This document shows positions 7,633 through 16,753 of a stretch of DNA of 60,655 nucleotides, piece by piece (the stretch's first letter is position 1; every line of letters starts with the position of its first letter). The DNA lies in NCBI GenBank assembly GCA_028720205.1, contig JAQYLE010000006.1, positions 1 to 60,655 on the forward strand, read 5' to 3'. The DNA is from Clostridia bacterium (GTDB lineage Bacteria; Bacillota; Clostridia; Christensenellales; Borkfalkiaceae). A model generated the notes under the pieces. The model saw only the letters and a list, made by a program, of their open reading frames with translations. It was not told where the DNA came from and searched no databases. The position numbers were made by a program, and so were the translations under genes.

Positions 7633-10260
7633 TTAATCGTTCGATTTCTTCTTTTTGATAAGGCATCCGACTACCACGCCTGTGAGCACGGGTATTGCCA
7701 GGAACTTTCTTCCCCACGAAAGGTTTCCGCCGCAACCCTTTTGCTCGTTTTTGCGGTAAGTGAGACATATAATCTTTTCGCCCGTGACCGTGAATTTTAA
7801 CCCGGAAGTTGCTTCGATATAGGTGTAGCCTTCGATCTCGTCGGCTTCCACCTCGACGTATTCTCCGAATACGGCCTGAACGGTGCGCGACTCTCGAATG
7901 GTTTCGCCGTTTTCGTCGACGTATTTGAGCACGATTGCGTAAACGGTCTTTTTATAGGTGAGCACGATCGTAAAATCGTTTTCGGCGACGCCCGAAAGTT
8001 CCTTGTCCGCCGACACGAAATCATAGCCGACGACTGTGGGAGGGGTGATATCGTACACCGAACCGCCCGCCTGATACTCCGCGTCTGCAAGCCCGTCCGC
8101 CTTGATGGTTGCGCCCTCTTCGTCGACGTATTTGAGCACGATCTGCGGGGGCATACGAGTCCAATCAACGAGGGCAAGCGCATCTTCGAGAAGCGCCTGA
8201 TCACCGTCGACATGCGAACCTTTGAGCCAACGGTTCATATAAACGGTTTTTCCCTTGGTGTAATCGGCAAGGTTTACGTCAGCCGTTTCGTCCCCTTTGT
8301 CGTTGGTATACGTTAAGTTTGCAAGATTCACCACTTCGTCGACAATCACGTTATAGTCGTCGGCATACACGGTTGCAATCGTTCCGATAGCGATCGGCTT
8401 GCGCACCGACGTTTCGTACCGCGTTTCTCTGCCGAAGTGCAACTTTTTGAATACGGTGCCTTCGGGAATTGACAAGTTATCGATGGTGCTTACGTTGAAC
8501 CAGGGAATATAAATAGTGCCGTCGGTCGAAAGCTGGAAGGCATGACGCCAATTGGTCGCGTCATTCGTAACCGAGCCGATTTGTCCGTCGGGCGTAATAA
8601 GCACGGAGTCGCCGGCGCCCGCTCTGTCATCGACTGCGGTAAAAAGACGATACAACGTGCCGTTCTGATCTTCCAGATACATTCTCACCTGTGCCATGCC
8701 TGTATTTTCGGTACGCTTAACCTTGATGAGAAAGCCCGTGCTCAGGAAGGGATTTACTTCGCCGAGTTCGATCGTAGTAAGAGCATAACCCAAAGAAGAA
8801 TTGATGCCGTTGATATCGACGATGAGCCCGCCCGAGAGAGAGTTGAGAATGTTCACGCCGACAAATTTTCCGTTATCGTCGTATACAACGTCGTAATTTT
8901 TAAATCTGTTTTCCGTTTCTTTAAAGATAAAGGTAATTATCGTATCTTCGGTGATCGTTCCCGTGAGAGGCAAATCGGCGCTTACGTAATCGTAACCGAG
9001 CAACACGGGCTCTTCCAGCGTATACGAGCCTTCCTCCGCGTCAAAATCGTATTCGGAGGGCATTGTTCTGTCGGCCGCGATTCTTGCGCCCGTTTCGTCG
9101 ACAAACTTCGCGGTGAGCGTAGGAGTCCAGGCAACTTTATAGGTGAGTGTGATTTCCGTGCCCGTTACGTCTAATGTACCCGTTAAAGGGGCGGTAGCCG
9201 AATCGTAAGAGTAGCCCTTGATTTCGGGCGGAGTGATTTCGTATACGTTCGTTTTCGTAGCCGCATCGTAAACGGACGCACGGTATTGTGAATCCAAAAG
9301 AGGTTCCCCTTCTTCATTCACATAGTTTACGGTATATCGCGGCGACGTGCGACCGAACGACCAAAGAGATTCGACCTGTTCGATATAACCTGCAATCTTA
9401 TCGGCAGGACCGTCGTCGATGTTGAAACCACCCGTGATGATATGCTTTGCATAAATCTTGGTTCCCTTTGTCATGTCGGCAAGATTTACGTCGGCTGTTT
9501 CGTCGGTTGAATCGTTCGAATAAGTCAACTCGGAAGCGGCCAGAAGCCGTTCTGCCGTGCCGTCAGCCTTGACGGCGGCAATCGTGCCGAAACTCGTGCA
9601 CCTGTTGTCGCCGTACCAACCTGTAGAGCGCGTATCGAGCGAGTAGTGCAACTTCGTAAACGTCGTACCGTTCTCCGGATGATTCATAGTATTATACACA
9701 ACGATATGCGAGAAAGGCACGTAAAGCGTGCCGACCATACCGCTCTGCAACGCGATCGTATGATTCGCGTTCTTCCACGTAGTTACCGTTCCATCGGCTT
9801 TAACAAACGTTTCGTTCAGAGAGGAACCCGTGCTGAAACGGTAAACCGTTCCGTCGTCGCCCTCCAGGAACATGCGGGTATTCACATTGGCGGAAGCGTT
9901 CAAACGGTCGAACTGAATGAGAATGCCCGTATAATCGCCCACCGTAACTTCACCCAATTCAAACGTAATCGTACCGAAATAACCCAAGTAATCGGTATCT
10001 TCTGCCGGTTTTGCGGGATAGGCGGCAGAGCCCGTCGGAATTACTGCCGACAATGTATTATACGTATCGTCTTTAATATTAACCCCCATGAATTCGCCCG
10101 CGTCGTTTTTAACGATTTCGTAATTGTTCCATACGTCCTCCGTCGCTTCGGCATTTGCCGACGTAAGTTCCCCCACGCCCGCATAGGCGGCGAAAAAAAG
10201 CGCCGAGACCAACGTAGACATCGTACACCCTAACAGCCTCTTTTTTGTTTTGGTATTCAT
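7633..10260 (-). CDS. Large surface protein with MucBP repeats and a duplicated N-terminal module
   Basis: 875 residues with an N-terminal signal peptide (hydrophobic core TMSTLVSALFFAAYAG, likely cut after SANAEA). A ~230-residue module at about 45-275 recurs at about 448-690: both contain ELGEV..., NTRMFLE/QVRMYLE, GT(L/I)Y(V/I)P, FGTIA/IGTIA and end in DETADVNLADMTKG / DETADVNLADYTKG. After each copy come MucBP-type domains, four in all (YVNEEGEPL, FVDETGARI, YVDEEGATI, YVDENGETI). The C-terminus has GCGG, a hydrophobic helix (LAIPVLTGVVVGCLI) and KKKK but no LPXTG. The start overlaps the upstream sialidase-fold gene by 4 bases. Probable role: binding host or dietary glycan at the cell surface. 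Confidence 0.85.
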   Translation of the reverse strand: MNTKTKKRLLGCTMSTLVSALFFAAYAGVGELTSANAEATEDVWNNYEIVKNDAGEFMGVNIKDDTYNTLSAVIPTGSAAYPAKPAEDTDYLGYFGTITFELGEVTVGDYTGILIQFDRLNASANVNTRMFLEGDDGTVYRFSTGSSLNETFVKADGTVTTWKNANHTIALQSGMVGTLYVPFSHIVVYNTMNHPENGTTFTKLHYSLDTRSTGWYGDNRCTSFGTIAAVKADGTAERLLAASELTYSNDSTDETADVNLADMTKGTKIYAKHIITGGFNIDDGPADKIAGYIEQVESLWSFGRTSPRYTVNYVNEEGEPLLDSQYRASVYDAATKTNVYEITPPEIKGYSYDSATAPLTGTLDVTGTEITLTYKVAWTPTLTAKFVDETGARIAADRTMPSEYDFDAEEGSYTLEEPVLLGYDYVSADLPLTGTITEDTIITFIFKETENRFKNYDVVYDDNGKFVGVNILNSLSGGLIVDINGINSSLGYALTTIELGEVNPFLSTGFLIKVKRTENTGMAQVRMYLEDQNGTLYRLFTAVDDRAGAGDSVLITPDGQIGSVTNDATNWRHAFQLSTDGTIYIPWFNVSTIDNLSIPEGTVFKKLHFGRETRYETSVRKPIAIGTIATVYADDYNVIVDEVVNLANLTYTNDKGDETADVNLADYTKGKTVYMNRWLKGSHVDGDQALLEDALALVDWTRMPPQIVLKYVDEEGATIKADGLADAEYQAGGSVYDITPPTVVGYDFVSADKELSGVAENDFTIVLTYKKTVYAIVLKYVDENGETIRESRTVQAVFGEYVEVEADEIEGYTYIEATSGLKFTVTGEKIICLTYRKNEQKGCGGNLSWGRKFLAIPVLTGVVVGCLIKKKKSND

Positions 10261-11894
10261 AATTTTTCCTCCTCTTCTTTTTTTATCTGATCGCCGGGAT
10301 TACGCTTCTTCTTACACCCGATTTCCGCCGCTGCCGCCATAACGACGCCGATGACCGCCACGCCGACCGCGCCCATCGTTACGGACAAAGAAGACGCACA
10401 CCCCGTGCTTTCAACCAAATTTATTTCAAATTCCAACTTACTGAAAGAATCCTTGAGCGTTGCGGGCAGTGTGGCAATAAAGTAAATTTTATAAGTCCCT
10501 GCCTGATCCTTATTGTAGCCTGCCGCTCTGTATTTGCCCGTGATTTCATAGTCGCGCCCATACTCGTCGGTTACTTTAATGGTAGTAGGAAGATCGTCGA
10601 GTATGGTTTTCACGTCAGTGCCAACCTTGTAATTTTTACCGCTCGGAAAAGCGCCGTTCACCGACTTGATATCGCCGTAATCGGTGTTGATTTTGGTGAG
10701 CGTGATGAGTTGTTGCGCCCCTTCGGAAACGTATTTGCCCGCCTTGACGTCGTCTTCCGTAACGATACAGAGACGCATGCCGCCCTCACCGTAACGGTCT
10801 TTATCGAAGGCAATGTAAATTTTCCCGTCCTCGTCCTGCCAAAAATCGGGATAAGAGGATTCGGTAGGATCAAGCAACAGCGAATACGGCCAGGAGTCCC
10901 CGTCGTCTGTCGATAAGTACGCCGTCATCTTCTGGCGGTTCGTGCCCATACCGGCGGCGTTCGTAATAAACAACAGGTTTCCCGATTTTAGCCTTTGCAT
11001 TGCAAAACGGGAGCCCGGGCTCGTGAGCGGTGCGGGAAGATTGCCCTGCGATATCGTCCAGGTTTTACCCTTGTCGGCAGAAAACGACTGTTCGATTCCG
11101 CCGTTTACCGAATTTTCCAGCCGACGCATTCCCCAAAGTATCCCGTCCTTCTTTTCGACGATGGTCGATTCGGCAAACACTCTCGACGCGGCGGGCGCCA
11201 GACTTTCCAACTGGGTGATGATTTGAAACGATTTTCCGTCGTCCTCCGAACGAATAACCCTTGCGTCCGACTTACCCGAGAGATACATGATACTGCCGTC
11301 CGATACGAGCGTGGGCTTGGTAAAACTGGAATTCGCCACACCCGTGAAAACCGGCTCTTCGTAGGTGACGTTTGCAAGGTCGCCGTCCATGCCGTGCAAC
11401 ACGATTGCATGAATGCCGACGCCCTCGTAACTGAACAATAAATTCAGTTCGCCCGCATGGTTATAATAAAACTGCGGAACCTGTGCCTGAACGCCCTGAT
11501 CAAGCGGATCGATAATCATAAAGGGGTCCTTCCAGGTTATGCCGCCGTCGATACTCGCCGCAACCGTAATGTAATTGAGTTTGTCGGGATCCGGTTCTCT
11601 CTGTCCGCCCGTCTGCCAAGCGACGAAGATGTTTTTTCCCGCCGTAATGACCGAAGGCATACCCACCCATTTGCGGGAGACGGGACGATAGTCCTCCTCC
11701 GTACCGTTTGCAATCGTTTGAAAAAGATCGGTCTGCTCATTTACAATCGTTACGATGTCCTCATGAATGACGTGATTGGATTTTTCCGTATTTATTTCCT
11801 CCGCCGCAGCGTTTTTTTCGATTTTTACGGGATTGAACGCCAAACCGATCATACATGCCATCGCGCATGCAAGCGCTGTCTTCAAAATTCTCAT
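10257..11894 (-). CDS. Surface-anchored exo-alpha-sialidase-like BNR protein
   Basis: 545 residues with a signal peptide (TALACAMACMIGLAF, cleavage near AAAEE). The mature part is a sialidase-fold propeller with Asp-boxes at SIDGGITWKDP, SEDDGKSF, SADKGKTW and STDDGDSW. A small Ig-like/MucBP-like domain (KVTDEYGRDYEITGKYRA, TYKIYFIATLP) follows at about 425-495. The tail is TGCASS, a hydrophobic helix and a CKKKRN basic stretch, without LPXTG, closely resembling the tail of the neighbouring adhesin. It likely trims a glycan outside the cell for the ABC transporter encoded upstream. Whether it removes sialic acid or another sugar cannot be decided from sequence. Confidence 0.85.
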   Translation of the reverse strand: MRILKTALACAMACMIGLAFNPVKIEKNAAAEEINTEKSNHVIHEDIVTIVNEQTDLFQTIANGTEEDYRPVSRKWVGMPSVITAGKNIFVAWQTGGQREPDPDKLNYITVAASIDGGITWKDPFMIIDPLDQGVQAQVPQFYYNHAGELNLLFSYEGVGIHAIVLHGMDGDLANVTYEEPVFTGVANSSFTKPTLVSDGSIMYLSGKSDARVIRSEDDGKSFQIITQLESLAPAASRVFAESTIVEKKDGILWGMRRLENSVNGGIEQSFSADKGKTWTISQGNLPAPLTSPGSRFAMQRLKSGNLLFITNAAGMGTNRQKMTAYLSTDDGDSWPYSLLLDPTESSYPDFWQDEDGKIYIAFDKDRYGEGGMRLCIVTEDDVKAGKYVSEGAQQLITLTKINTDYGDIKSVNGAFPSGKNYKVGTDVKTILDDLPTTIKVTDEYGRDYEITGKYRAAGYNKDQAGTYKIYFIATLPATLKDSFSKLEFEINLVESTGCASSLSVTMGAVGVAVIGVVMAAAAEIGCKKKRNPGDQIKKEEEEKL

Positions 11895-11920
11895 TTTGCC
11901 TCCTTTTCTCTCTTTTTCTC

Positions 11921-13822
11921 TTATACGCCGCCGTACACCCAGGAAGGACGGTCCATATACTTATCGGCATTACCAAAAAGTTTTACTTCGGGCGCCACGT
12001 AGGCAGGGTCATTCTTCGGCCAGGCGTATTTCACGCCCGTTTTTTCTTTGTAAGTCTTAAAGCACTTGTTTCTGAACGCCATCCACTCTTCGGCACCCCG
12101 CTGATAACTCTTTGCGAGCGCATCCTGATAGATTTTCATCATATCGTCCTCGCTGTTCGCCATTATCATCTTAGGAAGCGCCTCTATCCACACCTTTTCG
12201 ACGTCGGCCTGCCGATCGACGTGTTTATTGAGCGCCTTGCGATCGGATACGTCAAGCGGATAACGGAAGTTCGCACGCGATGCCGTATAGCCGAAGTATG
12301 CTTTCTTGTTGTTATACATCGTCCAGTAGTAGGGGGCAACGATACCGGCGAACCCGTCGTCTGCCGTCACCATTCTCGCATACATGGGGTTGCAGATAAC
12401 CGAAAGTCTGCCGACCCCCCACGAGAGAGTGCTCTGATTGAGTCCGTTTGCAACGGCGTTTTTGCCCTTATCGGTAAGTTCGATTCTTCCGTAGGTGGAG
12501 GGCTTGCCGGTTACGGGATCGGTCTCGCCCGGGCGGAGCGTGTAGTTATACCATTCGCCTTCCGTTTCGCCGTAAAGAATTTCACGCATACCTTGTTCGC
12601 TCATCAGATAATCGATGACCTTAATCACTCTGTCTTCGCGCTTGCAGTTTTTGGTAATCATTACAAGATTCTGTCCGCGACCTGCAAAATCGAGCAGAAT
12701 AGGCGCGTCACCCTCTTCGTTCGTTAAGATAATGGGCACGTATTGAGCCGAATCGGGAACGGTATCGGTCGCCTTATCGTATGCGGTCATTTCGCGCCGA
12801 ACGAACGCCGATCGGTACGATTGATCGTTTCCTACGAACGCAAACACTTTGCCGTTTACAATCTGTTGCGTAATGTCGGCCGTATCGTAAGCGAAGTTAC
12901 CCGAAAAAATAAGTTTATTCCTATACAACTCGTTAATGAACTTCATCACGTTTTGAAATTCCTCGGTCGCGTACTGGTACACGAGGTTGCCTTCGCCGTC
13001 TTCGAGCGGCACGCCCATGAATTCGGTGAGCGCCGTAAGGCTTTGAGAAATGATGTCGTTCATGGCCGTTGTGGGAAATTCGGAAAAGAGCACGGTAGAA
13101 ACCGAATTCGGAATGGAAAACTTATTTTTTACCCACTTGCACATTTCGATGAATCCGCTCGGCTTTGTCACTTCCTTGTCGGCGTCGAACGCAGGGTTTT
13201 CTTTCTTTTTGTAATCGAGATAGGCGTTTAACCAATCCTTACGGACGAGAAGTCCGCCGTTGGCATATTGCTCGCCTCCCATTTCCTTGAATTCCGCCAC
13301 GTCGGCATCGTTATAAAAGTTGTGCGCAACGCAATACGTGTTGCCGTCGCTTGACTTGTAGTAGTCCATATGCTCCTGCGATATACGATTAAGCAAACTA
13401 GGCGCGTAACTTTCGGCAAGTTTGTTGATTGCATAGCAATATCCCTCTTCCGCAAGCTGTACGCGAAGGGGCAGATTGTCGGTTGTAATTATATCGGGGA
13501 GTTTACCGCCCGCAATCATCGTGTTCAATTCATCGTGCGTGTTGTTGATTGCCACTTGAAACGTAACGCGAACGCCCGTACGTTTATAGATGAGCTCTTC
13601 GAGGAACTGATTTCCCCACGTAACGTCCATAAACCACGTGATGCTCACATCGTCGTCGCTCGGATCGATCTGTTCCCAAGAATTCACGTCGGGGTCGTAA
13701 TCGGTCGGATAGCGGTTGTAGTCTGCGTCTCCCGGATTCTGAAAGAGGCTGCCCCCGCCGCAACCGCTGAAAAGCGCCAAAGACATAACGCCGCTCAGCA
13801 AAAGAGTTGCCCATTTTTTCAT
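11921..13822 (-). CDS. Extracellular sugar-binding lipoprotein of an ABC transporter (LplA/YtcQ type)
   Basis: 633 residues. The N-terminus is a lipoprotein signal (LSLALFSGC type, lipobox cysteine at residue 21), so the protein is anchored to the outer face of the membrane. The length and features such as DPDVNSWEQIDPSDDDVSITWF, the GGKLPDIITTD strand and the long C-terminal helical lobe fit the ~500-600-residue family 1 solute-binding proteins that serve LplB/LplC permeases and carry oligosaccharides, often uronate- or rhamnose-containing. It lies 36 bases after the second permease gene and is the third gene of the operon. No ATPase gene is present locally, as is usual where a shared MsmX-type ATPase energises several importers. 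Confidence 0.9.
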   Translation of the reverse strand: MKKWATLLLSGVMSLALFSGCGGGSLFQNPGDADYNRYPTDYDPDVNSWEQIDPSDDDVSITWFMDVTWGNQFLEELIYKRTGVRVTFQVAINNTHDELNTMIAGGKLPDIITTDNLPLRVQLAEEGYCYAINKLAESYAPSLLNRISQEHMDYYKSSDGNTYCVAHNFYNDADVAEFKEMGGEQYANGGLLVRKDWLNAYLDYKKKENPAFDADKEVTKPSGFIEMCKWVKNKFSIPNSVSTVLFSEFPTTAMNDIISQSLTALTEFMGVPLEDGEGNLVYQYATEEFQNVMKFINELYRNKLIFSGNFAYDTADITQQIVNGKVFAFVGNDQSYRSAFVRREMTAYDKATDTVPDSAQYVPIILTNEEGDAPILLDFAGRGQNLVMITKNCKREDRVIKVIDYLMSEQGMREILYGETEGEWYNYTLRPGETDPVTGKPSTYGRIELTDKGKNAVANGLNQSTLSWGVGRLSVICNPMYARMVTADDGFAGIVAPYYWTMYNNKKAYFGYTASRANFRYPLDVSDRKALNKHVDRQADVEKVWIEALPKMIMANSEDDMMKIYQDALAKSYQRGAEEWMAFRNKCFKTYKEKTGVKYAWPKNDPAYVAPEVKLFGNADKYMDRPSWVYGGV

Positions 13823-13858
13823 AACTTAATTTCTCCTTATATAAAATAATTTTAATTT

Positions 13859-14743
13859 TCACCCTTTAAGCGAGCCAACCATGATTCCCTTAGAGAAGAA
13901 TCGGCTAATGAACGGATACGCGAGAAGAATGGGCAACGAAGAGATGATAATTGCCGCAAACGAGAGCGTGGTGGCATTTACCGAACCGGCATAGCCGCTG
14001 TCGATGGCCGGCACTTCGCCTTCGCGAATGAGCCGCATGAGATAATATTGAAGCAACCAGATGCTCTTGTCCTTATTCGTATAGAGCATGGTAGGCATAT
14101 AGGCATTCCAACGGGCGACCACGATCCAAAGTCCCACCGTGGCAATCGCCGGCTTGGATATAGGCAAATAAATCGTCAGCCAGATGCGGAATTCGTTCGC
14201 TCCGTCGAGCACGGCGGCCTCGTAAAGACTGACGTCGATACTGCGGAAGAAATTCTGCAACACGATCATATTGTAAACCGAGTAAAGAGCGGGCAGGATA
14301 TACACCCAAAAACTGTCGTACAGGCCGATGAGCACGATGAGCATATAGGAAGGAATCATGCCGCCGTTTATAAACATGGTTATGAGGTTTGCATACCAAT
14401 AGAATTTTCTGCCTTTGAGTTTTCTGTTTGCCATAGCGTACGCAACGCAACTTGTTAAAAGCATGGCGCCTACCAACGTCGCGCCCGTTGCGAGAACGGT
14501 GTTCAGAAAAGAGCGGTAGAGCCACACGTCTTTCAATTCTACCTTGTAACTTGCCCACGTGAATTGGCGCGGAAAAAACCATATGGGTCCGTACATTAAA
14601 TCCTGCGCATCGTTCAGACTTCCCGCAAGCGTGTAGATGAACGGGTAGAGCGTGAGGCAGGCAAACAGAATAAGCACAACATAAATGATTACGTCGAACA
14701 CATTGAATTTTTGAACGAGTCCTCCGTTCGTCTTTTTCTTCAT
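13859..14743 (-). CDS. Carbohydrate ABC transporter permease (LplC/YtcP type)
   Basis: 294 residues with six predicted membrane helices (first VFDVIIYVVLILFACLTLYPFIYTLAG). It carries the EAA cytoplasmic loop EAAVLDGANEFRIWLTIYLPISKPA, which docks the ATPase. The C-terminal end YPFISRFFSKGIMVGSLKG is the signature ending of this permease subfamily. It starts one base after the first permease ends, so the two are co-translated and form the heterodimeric channel. Confidence 0.93.
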   Translation of the reverse strand: MKKKTNGGLVQKFNVFDVIIYVVLILFACLTLYPFIYTLAGSLNDAQDLMYGPIWFFPRQFTWASYKVELKDVWLYRSFLNTVLATGATLVGAMLLTSCVAYAMANRKLKGRKFYWYANLITMFINGGMIPSYMLIVLIGLYDSFWVYILPALYSVYNMIVLQNFFRSIDVSLYEAAVLDGANEFRIWLTIYLPISKPAIATVGLWIVVARWNAYMPTMLYTNKDKSIWLLQYYLMRLIREGEVPAIDSGYAGSVNATTLSFAAIIISSLPILLAYPFISRFFSKGIMVGSLKG

Positions 14744-14744
14744 A

Positions 14745-15677
14745 TCAGTAAATTCCCTCCCCCGTCGTTTTCTTGGCGACGAAATTCACCGACACCAACA
14801 AGATTAACGAAATTATCCCTTCAAACAAACTCAGTGCCGTTGCAGTGGAATAGTTGCGGTAGGTAAACCCGAGCGTATACATATACGTTGCGAGCACGCG
14901 CGTTTTCGAGAGGTTTGCCGTCGTCTGGAACACGTAGAACTGCTCGAACGAGTTCCCCATGATTCTCGAAATATTCAAAAGAAGGAACACGAGAATGGTG
15001 GAGCGAATGCACGGCAACGTTACGTGGATTGCGCGTTGGAATCGGTTCGCCCCGTCGATCATCGCGGCTTCGTAGAGCGACTGGTCGATTCCCGCAATCG
15101 CCGCAACGTATACGATAGAGCCCCAGCCCACCCCTTTGATAATGGTTGCAATAATCAGTTTGGGATAAAAGTACTGCGCCAGATTGAGGTCGATGGGATT
15201 TTCCTTGGTGGAAAGTCCCAAAAATTCGAGAATGGGATTTACGATGCCGAGGTTGGCGTCGGTCAACGCAAGCACGATGCCGCCGTACACTACCCAGGAT
15301 ATGAAGTGTGGAAAATTACTTACCGTTTGAATGGTTGTTCTTACAAAGCGGTTGCGCACTTCGTTAATGAGCAAAGCGAAGATAATGGGCATCGGGAAAT
15401 TGATTAGCAACATAAGCAAGTTGATATGAAGGGTGTTGAAAAAAACCTGCCAGAATTCCGAATCGGTAAACAGCATTTTAAAGTTGTCGAGCGTCCAGTC
15501 CGCTCCGAGCGCCATGATGATATTCAGATATTTATTTCCGTCTTTAAACGCCAAAATAATGCCCATCATAGGCAAATAACTAAAAATCAACAGAAAGACC
15601 AGGCTGAACGATGCCATGACCGACAGTTGAATATCTCGACTGTTAAACTTGAATTTCGTTTTCGTTTTCTCGCGCAT
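14745..15677 (-). CDS. Carbohydrate ABC transporter permease (LplB/YteP type)
   Basis: About 310 residues, six membrane helices. The EAA loop reads SLYEAAMIDGANRFQRAIHVTLPCIR, and the C-terminus LILLVSVNFVAKKTTGEGIY is typical of LplB-type permeases. The start at 15677 (MREKTKTKF) is chosen because TAAGGAG lies 8 bases upstream; a longer frame from 15695 would put that site inside the coding region. It is the first gene of the glycan-use operon, read from the promoter at 15726-15754 and divergent from the AraC gene. Confidence 0.93.
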   Translation of the reverse strand: MREKTKTKFKFNSRDIQLSVMASFSLVFLLIFSYLPMMGIILAFKDGNKYLNIIMALGADWTLDNFKMLFTDSEFWQVFFNTLHINLLMLLINFPMPIIFALLINEVRNRFVRTTIQTVSNFPHFISWVVYGGIVLALTDANLGIVNPILEFLGLSTKENPIDLNLAQYFYPKLIIATIIKGVGWGSIVYVAAIAGIDQSLYEAAMIDGANRFQRAIHVTLPCIRSTILVFLLLNISRIMGNSFEQFYVFQTTANLSKTRVLATYMYTLGFTYRNYSTATALSLFEGIISLILLVSVNFVAKKTTGEGIY

Positions 15678-15725
15678 GTCAGAACTCCTTAACATTTCTC
15701 CCGGGCATTTTCTAACGGTAGTAAC

Positions 15726-15754
15726 AGTATAGCATGATATTTTGTTGAAATCAA
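15726..15754 (-). promoter_or_regulatory. Promoter of the glycan-use operon
   Basis: On the minus strand TTGATT (15749-15754), a 17-bp spacer and TATACT (15726-15731) lie about 50 bp upstream of the permease start. Both hexamers are identical to those of the divergent AraC promoter. Confidence 0.7.
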
Positions 15755-15757
15755 TAT

Positions 15758-15798
15758 AAAAATCCGTGAACTGTTGTTACAAAAACACGGATTTTTTT
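15758..15798. promoter_or_regulatory. Inverted repeat, likely operator between the divergent promoters
   Basis: AAAAATCCGTG (15758-15768) and CACGGATTTTTTT (15786-15798) form an inverted repeat with a 17-base spacer. It abuts the -35 of the operon promoter and is 38 bp from the -35 of the AraC promoter. A terminator here would serve no gene, so an operator for the AraC protein encoded next to it is the better reading. Confidence 0.5.
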
Positions 15799-15835
15799 AA
15801 ACTTCGTTTTTTTTTATTAAATATTTTCAAGACGC

Positions 15836-15864
15836 TTGATTTTTTGTCGATTATGGTATATACT
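15836..15864 (+). promoter_or_regulatory. Promoter of the AraC gene at 15893
   Basis: TTGATT (15836-15841), a 17-bp spacer and TATACT (15859-15864), about 28 bp upstream of the start codon. Confidence 0.65.
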
Positions 15865-15892
15865 GAAACCAAAGAGGTATAAGAAGGTTAAA

Positions 15893-16633
15893 ATGATGGA
15901 AGATTCCACATATTCTTTCGTGCGGTCGCGCCGTGCAAATGTATTTATCCCCAATCACACCCATTCGAAATATGAATTTGTGTATTTTTTCAGCGGAAAG
16001 GGTACGTTAAACTACGAGGGCAAGACTATACAATTTTCCGCGGGAACCTATTACATTATGGAAAGTCAAGTCGTACACAGCGAGTTGTACGAAAATACGG
16101 GAATCAGCCTCGTCGTGCAATTTATGCCGCCCGAAAGTTTAAAAATCCCCTCGCTCGTTTCCAACGTCTCTACGCTGAACATCAAGGAAATCTGCACGAA
16201 GATGCGCGAAGAACTAAAAAATCATTTTTACGGCTACGACATTATCGTCGACAGCCACATGCGGGAAATCGTGGCGCTTATCGCACGCATGATGCACGTA
16301 AAAAACGGAAAAGGAGAAAACACCGGCGGAATCATCAACGCCATTTTATATATCGACCAATATTTTATGACAGATATCACAATAGACGAACTCGCCAAAG
16401 AGAGCGGGTACAGTCCCGATCATTTCCGTTTTTTATTCAAAAAGCAAACGAACACCACGCCAAAGAAATATATTTTAAACAAACGCTTGAAACTCGCAAA
16501 AAAATTGTTGAAGGAAAGCGATCTTTCGATTACCGAGATTTGTTTTCGGTGCGGCTTCGAATCGTATTCTCAGTTTATGACTTTTTTCCGAACGAGAGCG
16601 AATTTTACGCCCAACGAATACCGAAATTTGTAA
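15893..16633 (+). CDS. AraC-family transcriptional regulator of the glycan-use operon
   Basis: 246 residues. The cupin domain shows NHTHSKYEFVYFFSGKG and FSAGTYYIMESQVVHSE. The C-terminal double helix-turn-helix reads ITIDELAKESGYSPDHFRFLF, ITEICFRCGFESYSQFMTFF and the ending NFTPNEYRNL. The start at 15893 is preceded by AAGAAGG; an upstream in-frame TTG at 15836 actually belongs to the promoter. The gene is divergent from the permease gene with only about 215 bp between the two starts, a standard arrangement for a sugar-responsive activator of an LplB-LplC-SBP operon. Confidence 0.92.
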   Translation: MMEDSTYSFVRSRRANVFIPNHTHSKYEFVYFFSGKGTLNYEGKTIQFSAGTYYIMESQVVHSELYENTGISLVVQFMPPESLKIPSLVSNVSTLNIKEICTKMREELKNHFYGYDIIVDSHMREIVALIARMMHVKNGKGENTGGIINAILYIDQYFMTDITIDELAKESGYSPDHFRFLFKKQTNTTPKKYILNKRLKLAKKLLKESDLSITEICFRCGFESYSQFMTFFRTRANFTPNEYRNL

Positions 16634-16753
16634 AAAGTCGTGCAGAATTTGTCCCCTCACTTCGTCCGGTTTGATAATAGGTCTTTACTATTCCGCCTGA
16701 ACTTTTAGATTTCGCTTCGCAACGGCAAGCGGATTTTCATTTTCGGGCAATGC

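Noticed and set aside
6472-11894. Sialic acid catabolic (nan) operon
   Set aside because: No NanA, NanK, NanE or NagA/NagB homologue is present; the BNR proteins are sialidase-fold but substrate-unknown.
15758-15798. Rho-independent terminator between the divergent genes
   Set aside because: It lies upstream of both promoters, so it would end no transcript from the neighbouring genes; an operator is a better explanation.
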